Shown: piece by piece, positions 28,992 through 39,409 of the stretch
Layout: the number at the start of each line of letters is the position of its first letter
Position numbering within the stretch: the stretch's first letter is position 1
Assembly (NCBI GenBank): GCA_030527795.1
Contig: JAUNAB010000013.1
Location: 1 to 59,333, forward strand
From: Pasteurellaceae bacterium
GTDB taxonomy: Bacteria > Pseudomonadota > Gammaproteobacteria > Enterobacterales > Pasteurellaceae
Reading direction: 5' to 3'
Length of the DNA: 59,333 bases
Made by a program: the position numbers and the translations under genes
The notes under the pieces: generated by a model
Databases searched by the model: none
What the model was told of the DNA's origin: nothing
What the model saw: only the letters and a program-made list of their open reading frames with translations

Positions 28992-30323
28992 TTAATGCAA
29001 TTTTAAGGATGGTTTCATAAAGCGATTTAATCGCCCGATGAGAATAGCCAATCCAACTTTAAAACAGCCGTGTAATTTGCGTTGGTGCATACGATAAAGT
29101 GACGTATAAGCCAAACGTGCTAATTTACCTTCAATGGTCATTGAACTTTTCTTACCTGTGCTGATATTGCCTAACGCCGTAAATTTAGATAAAGAAACTA
29201 ATGAACCTTTGTCGTTGTAGGTAAAGTTTTTTAATGGTTTATTATCAAATAACGCCACGATATTTTTACCACACAACGTTGCCATTTGGTTTGCAGCTTG
29301 TCCACGTGGTGGCACAGGTTTGCCGTCCGCTTGCAATAAGAATGCACAATCGCCAATCGCAAAAATGCTGTCATCAACGGTAGTTTGCAATGTATCTTTT
29401 ACATTTAATTGGTTTGCACGGTTAATTTCTAAACCGTCAAATTGTTTCGTAATTTCTGGTGCACGCACACCTGCTGCCCATACCATTAAATCGGCTTTAA
29501 TTTCTTGTCCGTCTTTGGTTAATAAGCTATGTGCTGTTGCTTCGGTGATCATGGTATTTGTTTTCACAATCACGCCTAAATCGGTTAACTCATTTGCTAC
29601 TGATGTTGAAATGCGTTCTGGTAACGCTGGGAGTAAACGATCGCCCGCTTCAATAAGTGTTACCTGTAAATGACCGTCAGAGATTTTACCGTAACCATAG
29701 TCAGACAGTGATTGTACCGCGTGATAAAGTTCTGCTGACAGCTCAACGCCTGTCGCACCACCACCAACGATTGCGATATTGACTTTATCTTCTTCAACTA
29801 ATTGTTGTTTAAATTCTTCTTCACCAATTTCTTCTAACGCATTGTTTTCTGAAAATTTTAAGAATAATTCGAGCATTTTATTATGAAAACGCAATGCTTG
29901 ATCGGGACTGTCTAAGAAAATACAGTTTTGCGCAACGCCTTTGGTGTTAAAGTCATTTGATTGGCTACCAATTGCGATAACTAAATAGTCATAAGGAATA
30001 CGGCGTGAAACCACAATCATATCGCCTTCTGAACCATAAATCGGTGCAAGCTCAACGTATTTATGAGTGCGGTTTACCGAAGTAATTGAACCTTGCTCAA
30101 AGTGAAAATGATGATTATGGGCGTGTGCACGATAGCTAACCGCATCTGTGCCAGGGTCTAATGCCCCTGTTGCCACTTCGTGTAATAAGGGTTTCCAAAG
30201 ATGAGTTTGGTTGCGATCAACAAGCACCACATTTGCACGTTGACTACGACCAAGTTGATTGCCCAGATAAGTCGCAAGCTCTAAACCGCCCGCACCTCCG
30301 CCGACAACAACGATATTTTTCAT
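28992..30323 (-). CDS. ndh: Type II NADH dehydrogenase
   Basis: 443 residues. It passes electrons from NADH to quinone at the inner membrane without pumping protons. The FAD motif VVVGGGAGGLELATYLG is at the N-terminus, a second Rossmann motif VNIAIVGGGATGVELSAEL binds NADH, and FAIGDCAFL lies near the FAD. The C-terminal amphipathic part anchors it. It has no operon partner. Confidence 0.95.
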   Translation of the reverse strand: MKNIVVVGGGAGGLELATYLGNQLGRSQRANVVLVDRNQTHLWKPLLHEVATGALDPGTDAVSYRAHAHNHHFHFEQGSITSVNRTHKYVELAPIYGSEGDMIVVSRRIPYDYLVIAIGSQSNDFNTKGVAQNCIFLDSPDQALRFHNKMLELFLKFSENNALEEIGEEEFKQQLVEEDKVNIAIVGGGATGVELSAELYHAVQSLSDYGYGKISDGHLQVTLIEAGDRLLPALPERISTSVANELTDLGVIVKTNTMITEATAHSLLTKDGQEIKADLMVWAAGVRAPEITKQFDGLEINRANQLNVKDTLQTTVDDSIFAIGDCAFLLQADGKPVPPRGQAANQMATLCGKNIVALFDNKPLKNFTYNDKGSLVSLSKFTALGNISTGKKSSMTIEGKLARLAYTSLYRMHQRKLHGCFKVGLAILIGRLNRFMKPSLKLH

Positions 30324-30418
30324 AAAATAGCCTTCCTAAAAATAATATTTACAAAATCGCAACAATTATAGCCCTTTTTATAAGCATTGGCTACTATTCA
30401 AAATAGGTTAGAAGGAAA

Positions 30419-30426
30419 ACCGCGGT
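30419..30426. repeat. Single uptake-like motif upstream of ndh
   Basis: AAAACCGCGGTTTT in the 275-base divergent region between ndh and the tsuA-like gene; a symmetrical variant with A and T runs on both sides. The rest of the region shows nothing else recognisable. Confidence 0.8.
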
Positions 30427-30598
30427 TTTTCTAGCATAGGTGTTTTAGACCCTTTTCTCTAGATTGTGAGAGCTAGTTTGTCAAGTTAGTTATTTTTATA
30501 ACCAAATGAAATAATTATGGCATAAAAATTATTAGTCAGCATAGTGAAAAAGCAGAATAATCTAAATACATCTTTATTGACTTATCAGGCGGTAGCTT

Positions 30599-31625
30599 AT
30601 GTGGACGGGACTTTTATGTGGATTTTTACTTGGTTTTGTCATGCAACGTGGACGTTTTTGTATTACAGGTGCATTTCGGGATATGTATGTTACTAAAAAC
30701 TATAATATGTTTATTGCGGTGCTGATTGTAGATTGTAATTAGTATTCAATCAATCGGGTTCTTTTTGCTTAAGGATACGGGTGTGATAAGCGTTGATCCT
30801 GCCAGTAATTTTTCTCCGATTGCGGTGTTAGTTGGGGCATTTATGTTCGGCGTAGGGATTGTTTTTGCGGGTGGCTGTGCTACAGGAACGTGGTATCGAG
30901 CGGGAGAAGGGTTAATAGGTAGCTGGATTGCGTTAGGGATTTATTCGTTATTTAGTACAATGATGCGAACAGGACCGCTTGGTTCGTTCAATAAAACGGT
31001 AAAAGGAATACAGATTGAACAAAAAACTATTTATCAATCTCTTGGTATTTCGCCTTGGGTTCTAGTTGGATTACTCGCAATCATTACTTTATTCTTTGTG
31101 TTCAAACAATTACGCAAAGCAAAGAAAATCGCAAGTTTAAAACCGAAAAAGACAGGGATTGCACATATTCTATTTGAAAAGCGTTGGCACCCTTTTGTTT
31201 CAGCTGTACTTATTGGGTTGATTGCCATTTTAGCTTGGCCACTTAGCATTGCAACAGGACGTGATTTTGGGCTTGGGATTACTAGTCCAACCGCTAATCT
31301 ATTACAATTCTTGGTAACGGGAGAACTAAAATTTATTAATTGGAGCGTATTTTTAGTATTAGGTATCTTATTGGGGGCTTTTATTGCGGCTAAAGGCAGT
31401 AATGAATTTCGTTTTCGTACTCCTGATAGCAAAACGATTTTATCAAGTGCATTTGGTGGAATGTTAATGGGAATTGGTGCAAGTTTAGCGGGAGGTTGTG
31501 GCGTTGGCAATGGGTTAGTTGAAACCGCATTTTTCTCTTGGAAAGGTTGGGTTGCTTTATTGCTAATGATTTTTGGCACTTGGTCTGCAGCTTATATCAC
31601 AATTATTCGTACACAAAAAGTTTAA
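30599..31625 (+). pseudogene. YeeE/YedE (TsuA-like) thiosulfate transporter, broken by a 7-bp duplication
   Basis: The frame starts at ATG 30599 with RGRFCITGAFRDMY and stops at TAG 30740 after 47 codons. The rest, beginning about ISIQSIGFFLL, runs in another frame to 31625 and carries the conserved cysteine motifs FAGGCATGTWYRAGEG and AGGCGVGNG of thiosulfate importers. The cause is visible: GATTGTA occurs twice in tandem at 30724-30737. Removing one copy restores an unbroken frame (about 340 residues, 9-10 helices). A TusA-like gene follows 20 bases later, the usual partner. Confidence 0.92.
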
Positions 31626-31645
31626 TTTACAATGAAGGAAACACA

Positions 31646-31867
31646 ATGTTAATAAAATTAGAAACAAGCGGATTGGTTTGCCCTTTCCCATTAATTAAAG
31701 CGAAAAAAGCAATGGCTGAATTACGTCAGGGCGATGGATTAATTGTTGAGTTTGATTGCACTCAAGCAACGGAGTCTATTCCTAATTGGGCAGCCGAAGA
31801 AGGTTATGAAGTGACAAACTTTGAACAACTTGATGATGCTAAATGGACAATTACGGTGATTAAATAA
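31646..31867 (+). CDS. TusA-like sulfurtransferase (TsuB/YedF type)
   Basis: 73 residues with the TusA signature Cys-Pro-x-Pro in LVCPFPLIKAKKAM. It is likely to take sulfur from the thiosulfate transporter in front of it. AAGGAAAC precedes the ATG at 31646; an upstream in-frame Met at 31538 lies inside the transporter gene and is not the start. With the transporter broken, this protein may be orphaned. Confidence 0.9.
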   Translation: MLIKLETSGLVCPFPLIKAKKAMAELRQGDGLIVEFDCTQATESIPNWAAEEGYEVTNFEQLDDAKWTITVIK

Positions 31868-31901
31868 TAGATTATTGAAATTTTTACATCGTTCATAAAT
31901 A

Positions 31902-31947
31902 AAAACCGCGGAAAAATTCGTGATGAAAAAGATCCGCGGTTTTTTTA
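31902..31947. terminator. Imperfect inverted uptake-motif pair, terminator
   Basis: AAAACCGCGGA (31902-31912) and TCCGCGGTTTT (31933-31943) form an 11-bp stem ending in seven T residues. Each arm departs by one base from ACCGCGGT, but the changes are complementary, so the stem is kept. It lies between the tusA-like gene and a convergent esterase. Confidence 0.87.
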
Positions 31948-31970
31948 TTGCTAAGGATTTAGAAGGTTTA

Positions 31971-32999
31971 TTATAAATCACTTCCCACTGTTTTGGCTTG
32001 TGGGTTATCAACGGGCGAACCAAGATGCTGTTTAAACCAATCCACAACTTTATTAATGACAACAGGTTGATAGAACTCTTGAGTGCCGTGTCCAGCCCCT
32101 TCAATGAGAACATAATCTGCTTGATTGCCTTCTGCTTTCAATGTGTCATAAAGATGTTTGCTTTGCAATGGTGAAACGAGAGTATCGCTCGAACCGTGTA
32201 TAATTAAAAATGGCGGTTTTTTGCCTTTAATATGCCCTTTAGGACTAGCATTTAACGCTTTTTGTGGATCGCTAGTAATTGACGCACCAGCAAAGGTATT
32301 AAATGCTGGACCGTTGACTAATAACGCTTCGGTAACGGCTGGTGATTGGTGTACTTTTTGAATATCATCGGGGAAGCCTTCACCGATATTTTGTAGATCC
32401 CAAAAACCATAAATACTTACTGCGGCTTGCACGGCAGAAGATTGGTCTAAGAAATCGCCTTGCTCCCACGCTTTTTCATTATCACTTAATGCGACCATTT
32501 GGCTTAACCAACCACCTGCAGAATCACCTAAAACTGCTATGCGAGTTGGGTCAATACCAAATTCTGCTGCGTGAGCACGTAAATAACGCACTGCCGCTTT
32601 CGCATCAACCACAGGGGCAGGGAACATATCAGGCACTACTCGGTATTCAATACTTGCGACCACAAAATCCGCATTGGCTAATGCCATCCGCATTTGGATA
32701 TATTTATCGTGGTTTGCTCCCATAAATCCGCCACCAGGTAAATAAACGATCGCGGGTTTTAACTGCTTGCTATTTGGTACGAGTAGGCTCATTTTCAAAT
32801 TACGATGTCCCATTGGACCATTAATTTGGCTGTAAATGATATCGGAAATTGGGTCAATTCGTGTTTGTGTTTTTTCTACTTTTAACACCGTCGCCCCTTC
32901 GCTATATCCAAATAATTGTGTGCTAGGTTGTTCTGCTTGACTATTCATTGCGGTCGCCAATGTGAAGATAGATAAACTGATTTGTTGCCATTTTTTCAT
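31971..32999 (-). CDS. Secreted alpha/beta hydrolase (esterase/lipase family)
   Basis: 342 residues with a signal peptide ending near AMNSQA. The hormone-sensitive-lipase-like fold shows the oxyanion loop YLPGGGFMGANHD, the nucleophile in VLGDSAGGWLSQ, Asp in HGSSDTLVSP and His in GAGHGTQEF. Probably a periplasmic carboxylesterase; the natural substrate is unknown. It is preceded by an isolated start and lies next to the drug-export cluster without overlapping it. Confidence 0.88.
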   Translation of the reverse strand: MKKWQQISLSIFTLATAMNSQAEQPSTQLFGYSEGATVLKVEKTQTRIDPISDIIYSQINGPMGHRNLKMSLLVPNSKQLKPAIVYLPGGGFMGANHDKYIQMRMALANADFVVASIEYRVVPDMFPAPVVDAKAAVRYLRAHAAEFGIDPTRIAVLGDSAGGWLSQMVALSDNEKAWEQGDFLDQSSAVQAAVSIYGFWDLQNIGEGFPDDIQKVHQSPAVTEALLVNGPAFNTFAGASITSDPQKALNASPKGHIKGKKPPFLIIHGSSDTLVSPLQSKHLYDTLKAEGNQADYVLIEGAGHGTQEFYQPVVINKVVDWFKQHLGSPVDNPQAKTVGSDL

Positions 33000-33057
33000 A
33001 TATACTCCGAGTTAAAAAATGAGTGCATCATATTATAGCTTGCTTTCGTTTAAATCA

Positions 33058-34445
33058 CTACCAACCACCGCCAAGTGCTTTATATAAGCCAATAAGATTT
33101 AATGCTTGTTGTAATTTGGCTTGAGTGAATTTTTGTTGGCTATCTAGTTTGGTAAATTGTGCATTGATCGCATTATCCAAGGTTTTATCACCATATTGAA
33201 ACAGTTTTTGCGTGTCAATTGCCTGTTGGCTTGCTTGTTTTAAAGCACGTTGTAATAACGTGGTTTGTTGCTGTAAAGCAGCTTGAGTTTGATAGGCTGA
33301 ATCAACTTCGGCTAAGGCTTGTAATAAGGTTTTATCATAGCTGGCTAACTCAGCTTTTAAACGTGCATCACTTGCTGCCACTTTATATTCTAAACGCCCA
33401 TTGGTAAAAATCGGTAACTGAATATCAAGACTGACTAAACTGCTCAATCCTTTTAAACTGGCAAGATCATTATCAACTTGCAAATAACCCGCACCGCCTA
33501 AAAAGTTTAGGCTAAAGTGTGGCAACAGATCGGCTTTGGCACTGGCTAATTTTGCTGCCATCGCTTGTACTTTCATCGCTTGAGCTTGTACATCAGGGCG
33601 ACGATTTAGCACGTCACTTGGCAATTGTCCATTCGGTGCAGCAGGAATATGATTTAGGGGATCAACTTTCGGATTAAGATGAAACCCTTGCGGCGTTTGC
33701 CCCGTAAGTACCGCAATATTGCGTTCGAGTTTATTGGTTTGGCTATTAAGGTTGCCCCTTGTGCTTGGGTTGCGGTAATTTGGCTTGCGATTTGGTTTAA
33801 GTCAAAACGGCTCGCTTGCCCCGCATTAAATCGCCCTTGCACATAGGTTTGCATTTTCTTTAATTGATTGATTTGCTGATCTAAAATGGCTTTTTGCTGA
33901 CGTAACGCATAAAAATTCATATAATCCTGTGCAATCTGTGCAGCAACCAATGTCTGTGTGACATTTAATTGCTGTTGAGCACTTAATTGTGAGAAATGAG
34001 CCGCATCTACTTCGGTTTGTTTTTGCCCGAAAAAATCAGGTTCCTAGCTCGCTTGAATTGAACCAAAAGTATTGCGTGGTTGACCATTTTGATTATAACC
34101 TGCCATTTTCATTTTTGATAATCCCACGCCAGCGCTACCTTGTCCGCCAACATTGATACCTAGATCTGTTTCGGCATAATCTGTGCCTGCTTGCATTTCA
34201 AGTAATTTCGTTTGGGCTTGTTTGATATCAAAGTTATTGGCGATCCCTTGCTCAATTAATTGACTTAATTGGGGATCGTGCCAATTTTGCCACCAATGGC
34301 TAATTTCTGCTTGGCGTGAGCTGCCTTTAGCTTGTTCAAAATGGTCTGGCACGGCAACGGAACTTGGGGTGTCAACCTGAATGGTTTGGCAGGCTGTTAA
34401 CAATAAACTGATAGCGATAATTGAAAGTGTAAATTTTGATTTCAT
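33058..34445 (-). pseudogene. Outer membrane efflux lipoprotein (NodT/TolC family), two lesions
   Basis: A lipoprotein signal (LSIIAISLLLTACQT) starts a TolC-like outer membrane factor. An in-frame TAG at 34044-34046 follows FGSIQAS; relatives read W at this place (ASWEPDFFG), so TGG became TAG. The same frame continues to about 33740, where a frameshift occurs inside TQAQGATL; the rest (LPSDVLNRRPDVQAQAMK to the end) is in another frame to 33058. Expected length is about 460 residues. It was the outer channel of the RbbA/YhhJ/HlyD exporter next to it and is surely inactive now. Confidence 0.9.
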
Positions 34446-34480
34446 TATGTGTCCTTAATTTAAAAAATAGGCGATTTTTG

Positions 34481-34488
34481 ACCGCGGT
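34481..34488. repeat. Single uptake-like motif at the yhhJ stop
   Basis: TTTTTGACCGCGGTC, directly adjoining the yhhJ stop codon. Confidence 0.8.
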
Positions 34489-35607
34489 CTAGCCCTGTTT
34501 TGATAACATTGTTTTAAATTGTTTCAGTGCAATCCCTAAAAATACGGCACCAATTAAGCCCATTTGCAATAATTTGTTCCAAACTAGATCAAGCTCTGCG
34601 TGGCGGAATAGCACATCTTGCGTAAAACTTGCCAGCAAAGTAACGGGTGAAACTTGGGTTATTGTTTGGGTCAGTTCTGGCATATTATCAAGGGGCGACA
34701 TTGTGCCTGATAGCATATGCAACAGGATATAAACGGGAATGCACAATAGCCCAAATTGTGGCATTGTCGGGGCTAAAATGGCTAATAAAATTCCGAGTGA
34801 TGCCATTGAGAATAAAAAGACAATGATACCTGTGGCAAATAGCGGAATGGATTGCAGCATAATTGGCACGCCTAATACACCTCGGACAATTAACCAAAGT
34901 GATAATAATGCGGCACACATAATCACTATGCCGTTTGCTAGAATTTTGGCTAACGGAATCTCAGCTGCACTGACGGGCATTACTAACAAATGCTCAATGG
35001 TGCCACGTTCGCGTTCACGAATCACGGCTGAACCAACTAAAATTAACGTAAGTAAATTTAAGTTAGATACAATTTGCATGGTTCCCATTAACCAAAAATT
35101 ATTAAAGTTTGGGTTATATGCTACATGAATAATAGGTATTATTGAATTGGTCTGGGGCGATTGCTTGAAAATATTTGCCACTTCTCGATTGAAAATTTGT
35201 CCAATATAGCTTGCTCCATTTCCTGCTTGAGTCATCGCGGTGGCATCAACTAGAAGTTGAATGTTTGGGTTTTCACCGCGCAACCAATCTCGTTCAAAAT
35301 TACTTGGAATATCAATAACAAAGGTGTAACTGCCATCGTCCATTTTGCTATCAACTTGATCATCACGAATTTCAACGACGTGTTTGAAATTAGGTGCGAG
35401 TAAACTTGAACGTAGGCGATAAGACAATGCGGATTGATCGTGATCTAACACCGTCACGCTCGCATTTTTAACTTCCGTTGAACTGCCTTTTGCTACATTG
35501 ATAATCCCAGCACTGAACATAAATAGCATTAACAGCAATAGCACAGGATCTGAAAATAAGCTACGGAATTCTTTAGTCATTAAGGCAAAAATATTTTTCC
35601 AACGCAT
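34489..35607 (-). CDS. yhhJ: ABC-2 type permease (YhhJ-like)
   Basis: 372 residues. An N-terminal helix, a large periplasmic region and about five C-terminal helices match the ABC-2 permease architecture (VIRERERGTIEHLLVMPVS is the family loop). The Met at 35607 (MRWKNIFALMTKEF) follows AGGAGAAATAAA, within which the previous gene's stop codon lies; a Met further upstream is not supported. Works with the RbbA-like ATPase, HlyD adaptor and outer membrane factor in E. coli yhiI-rbbA-yhhJ. The gene itself is intact. Confidence 0.9.
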   Translation of the reverse strand: MRWKNIFALMTKEFRSLFSDPVLLLLMLFMFSAGIINVAKGSSTEVKNASVTVLDHDQSALSYRLRSSLLAPNFKHVVEIRDDQVDSKMDDGSYTFVIDIPSNFERDWLRGENPNIQLLVDATAMTQAGNGASYIGQIFNREVANIFKQSPQTNSIIPIIHVAYNPNFNNFWLMGTMQIVSNLNLLTLILVGSAVIRERERGTIEHLLVMPVSAAEIPLAKILANGIVIMCAALLSLWLIVRGVLGVPIMLQSIPLFATGIIVFLFSMASLGILLAILAPTMPQFGLLCIPVYILLHMLSGTMSPLDNMPELTQTITQVSPVTLLASFTQDVLFRHAELDLVWNKLLQMGLIGAVFLGIALKQFKTMLSKQG

Positions 35608-35608
35608 T

Positions 35609-38295
35609 TTATTTCTCCTGTTTGCGTAATAACAAGCTGGCAATACTTAAGTAAACACAATAAAATAATGCTAACGCCAGATAATGTTTACCAAAAGAGA
35701 GAAAACTCAGTCCTTTGGTAAAGGCTCCCAAACTAATGGTTTCAAACCACGAACCTGGAAATAACGTGCCAAACCAATATGCCGCCCCTTCAAGTGTTGC
35801 GGTGGGATAAATCATTCCTGAAAAATTGACGGTTGGTAACATTACAATAATCGCGGCAGAAAAAATCGCTGCAATTTGTGATTTTACAAAAGAAGAAATC
35901 AGTAACCCAAAACCTGTTGACGCACAAATAACCAACAATGCTCCCAATGACAATGCCCAAAATGACCCTTTAATCGGCACGCCCATTACACTGACAGCAA
36001 GCCAAGTGAGTGCTAAAAAACTGCAAAAGGACAAGGTAATATAGGGTAATTGTTTGCCTAACAAAAATTGCAATGCGCTGGCAGGCGAACCGTATAGGTT
36101 CATAATTGAACCTATTTCTTTTTCACGCACCACACCCAATGCGGTCATCATTGCAGGCACCATCATTAACGCCAACATTATCACCCCTGGTGCAATGGCA
36201 TAAATACTCAAACTGCGCTGGTTATACATCATTCGAGATACCACAACATTACTATTAGGTTGTTTTTGTGCCAAAATGCCTTGAATGGAGCCAATTGCAT
36301 TTTCCGCCAAAGTTGGATAAGCACCATCTAACCAAAATGCAACTTCGGGCTGTTGTTGGCGTGCGAGTTTTACACCATAACCACTAGGAATTTCAATCAC
36401 TAGCTTTTGTCCTGTTTGTAGCAAGCGGTCAATTTTCTCTGAATTTTGTAATTCAATTTGTTTGATAAAATAAGGCGATGCGCTAAATTGCTCTACTAAT
36501 TCGCGACTAGCAGCCGTGCGATCTTGGTCAACTACGCTAAATTTTATCGGATTGATATCAAATGAAATGCTATAACCAATGCCTAATAGCATAATGATAG
36601 GTCCGCCAATGGCAAAAAACAGGCGGATCTTATCGCGTAACAATTCCTTACTTTCACGAATTGTAAAGGTCCAAACTACCGCAAGCCACGCGAATAAATG
36701 GTTATTTTTTGCCGAAAAATCAGCGTGATTTTTGACCGCGGTTTCAGTGGGTTCTGCTTGCGGTGGGGCGGTGATTTCATCTTGTTGTTGCTCTAAATAG
36801 GCAATAAAGGCTTGTTCTAAATTAGCTGCGTGCTGGCGTTGGCGAAGCTCTTCGGGGGTGCCAATATCTAGCACTTTTCCGCGGTGCATTAAAGATATGC
36901 GATCGCAGCGCGCCACTTCATTCATAAAATGGGTTGAAACAAAAATGGTAATCCGATCTTGGCGAGAAAGTTTGACTAGATATTGCCAAAAAATATCCCG
37001 TGCGGCAGGATCAACCCCTGAGGTTGGTTCATCTAAAATCAGCACTTCGGGCTTGTGCAAACAAGCCGCAGCTAATTGCAGACGCTGACGAATACCAAGG
37101 GGTAAAGCAGAAGGCAATTCATCGGCAACTGTGCTTAAATCAAATTGAGCCATAATATTGAGAATTGCACTGTGATGTTCCGCGGTCGGTAATTGATACA
37201 ATTTTGCGTGCAATGCGAGATTTTGATAAACGCTTAATTCTTCATACAAGGAAAAGGCTTGTGACATATAACCCACACGTTTACGCGTGTTCATATCTTT
37301 GGCATTAATTGGTTGCCCAAGCAATGTTGCGGTACCAGAACTGGCATCAAGTAAGCCTGTGAGCATTTTCATTGTGGTGGATTTACCGCAACCATTTGAA
37401 CCAAGAAAGCCAAATATTTCACCCTTTGCAATACTAAAATTGACGTGATCAACTGCGACAAAATCGCCAAATTGTCGGGTCAGATTTTCGGCTTGAATAA
37501 CGGGTAACTGATCTGGCAAGGGTTCAAAAGGCGGAATGATTAACCCATTTTCTGCACCGAGTTTTTCGGGCGGTAGTAATTGAATATATGCTTGTTCTAA
37601 ATTATCACATTGTTGATCTTCAAGTAATTTTTGCGTATTTTTGTGGGCGATAATATGCCCATCATCCATTGCGATAATGGTTTCAAATTGTTGGGCTTCA
37701 TCAATGTAAGCGGTGGCGACAATCACCGTCATTTTTTGATCTTCAGCACGCAAGTCATTAACGAGTTGCCAAAATTGACGGCGAGAAAGGGGATCAACAC
37801 CAGTGGTTGGTTCATCTAAAATTAATAACTTCGGGCTATGCACCAATGCACAACACAAACTGAGTTTTTGTTTCATTCCACCCGATAATTTGCCCGCAGG
37901 ACGTTGTGCAAAGGGGGCAAGTCCTGTTGCATTTAATAACCGCTGAATGCGTTGCTGACGTTTCGTTTGGGTTAAACCAAATAATCAAAATCAATATTGT
38001 CGTAAATAGACAAGGTAGGGTAGAGATTTTTTCCCAATCCTTGTGGCATAAAGGCAATGTCGTGCGAGAGTTTTTCACTGACTTTTTTATTTGCCATATT
38101 TTGCTCAAATACAGCGATTGATCCTTGTTGAATAACGCGACTACCTGCAATGAGCGAAAGTAGCGTTAATTTTCCAACTCCATTAGGCCCAATTAGCCCA
38201 ACTGTTGCTCCTTGTTCAATCACTAAATCAAGGGATTTTAAGGCTTGGGTTTTGCCGTATTGATGGCTTAAACCTTGAATATTGACCGCTTGCAT
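35609..38295 (-). pseudogene. rbbA: RbbA-like ABC transporter (two ATPase domains plus permease), frameshifted
   Basis: The start at 38295 overlaps the HlyD stop codon (TAATG). The first ATPase domain begins with the Walker A-like GPNGVGKLTL (Lys-Leu in place of Lys-Ser) and runs to NIDFDYLV, where TAA stops it near 37978. The continuing homology (FGLTQTKRQQRIQRLL, then LSGGMKQKLSLCCALVHS and LILDEPTTGVDP) is in another frame. From 37876 down to 35609 the frame is open: the second ATPase (GSNGCGKSTT, LPLGIRQRLQLAAACL) and a fused ABC-2 permease. Full length would be about 895 residues. The frameshift, plus the Walker A change, argues for loss of function of the first domain. Confidence 0.85.
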
Positions 38296-39278
38296 TAGGG
38301 TTGACTCACAGTTGGCAAGTTTACATTCAATTCATCAGGCCAGCTTGCTTGCTGATCATATTTGATAAAACCGACCGCGGTCATACCGCCTTTAAGCCAA
38401 CTTTGGTATTGTTGTGCAATGGTTTGTGGAACACGTAGCTTCACCCGAAACATTAATTTGGCACGTTCATCAGCGGTTTCCACTGCTTTAGGGGTGAATT
38501 GGGCTTGGCTAGCGACAAAATCAATGGTCGAGGGCAATACTGCATCAATGCCGTCAATTTTAATCCGTGCTTCATCGCCAATACGCAGTTGGTTGGCTTG
38601 CTGTGCGGGTAAATAGACATTAAGGTAACAATCGGTTGGATCAAGTAAACTAATCACACGTCCACCCACAGCAAGCACATTGCCGACATCGGCAATGCGA
38701 AATTCAACACGGCCTGCAATCGGTGCTTTGACTAACATATCACTGTGCATATCTGCCACTTGATCAATTTGTGCCTGAGCTTGTTTTACCGCAGATTGTG
38801 CTTCGTTAAATTGAGCTTGTGCCGCATTTAAACTGGCGACATTAGCGTTATAAGTACTTTGACGACGTTGTAATTCTGAATTCGAAATTAAATTCTCAGC
38901 ACGCATTTTTCGGGCGTTATCCAAATCTAATTTAGCTAAATTCACTTGTTGTTGTGCTGCTTCAATTTGTGCTTTACTGGCGTTAACCGCATCCATTGCT
39001 TGCTGTTTGCGTGCATCAGCTGCTGTAAGTTGCGTAGTGATTTGAGAAGCGGATAAACGAGCTACGGGTTGATCTTTCGCCACATTATCCCCATCGTTTA
39101 CCAACATTTCTTCAACACGCCCAGCATATAATGTGGCAACATCAAGGCGTTTTAATTCCATTCGCCCATTAATTTGAGCGATACCCACTAATTCCTGTTG
39201 TTGTAATTGATGATTTTTCCAAAAAGCGTAACCGCCTGCGGCAGCAATCAACAATAAGGCAAATAAAAATTTTTTCAT
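38295..39278 (-). CDS. HlyD family membrane fusion protein (YhiI-like)
   Basis: 327 residues. An N-terminal membrane anchor (MKKFLFALLLIAAAGGYAFW), a biotinyl-lipoyl-like domain split by a long coiled coil (roughly 95-185, rich in AKAQIEAAQQ patterns), and a beta-barrel C-terminus. It links the inner-membrane pump to an outer membrane channel. First gene of the exporter cluster, divergent from the TetR regulator. Intact, although two of its partners are broken. An uptake motif lies inside at 38374. Confidence 0.9.
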   Translation of the reverse strand: MKKFLFALLLIAAAGGYAFWKNHQLQQQELVGIAQINGRMELKRLDVATLYAGRVEEMLVNDGDNVAKDQPVARLSASQITTQLTAADARKQQAMDAVNASKAQIEAAQQQVNLAKLDLDNARKMRAENLISNSELQRRQSTYNANVASLNAAQAQFNEAQSAVKQAQAQIDQVADMHSDMLVKAPIAGRVEFRIADVGNVLAVGGRVISLLDPTDCYLNVYLPAQQANQLRIGDEARIKIDGIDAVLPSTIDFVASQAQFTPKAVETADERAKLMFRVKLRVPQTIAQQYQSWLKGGMTAVGFIKYDQQASWPDELNVNLPTVSQP

Positions 39279-39285
39279 TTGGTTT

Positions 39286-39321
39286 CCTAATAAAATGAGA
39301 GAATTACCTTATTTTATTGGG
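39286..39321. promoter_or_regulatory. Candidate TetR operator
   Basis: CCTAATAAAAT (39286-39296) and ATTTTATTGGG (39311-39321) are inverted with a 14-base spacer and one mismatch, directly upstream of the HlyD gene and in the divergent region shared with the TetR gene. Position and symmetry suit a TetR-type site; nothing proves it. Confidence 0.35.
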
Positions 39322-39409
39322 CTGATGTTTTCCTTCAATCATCAAAAAATGATAGAATGTTGCTTAATCATACAAAAATAAGATTTTTGTTGTTTATCTC
39401 GGTAGAAAA

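Noticed and set aside
36421-36430. A GCAAGCGGTC sequence resembling the ACAAGCGGT-type uptake signal
   Set aside because: It occurs once inside the rbbA remnant and is not repeated, so chance is the better explanation.
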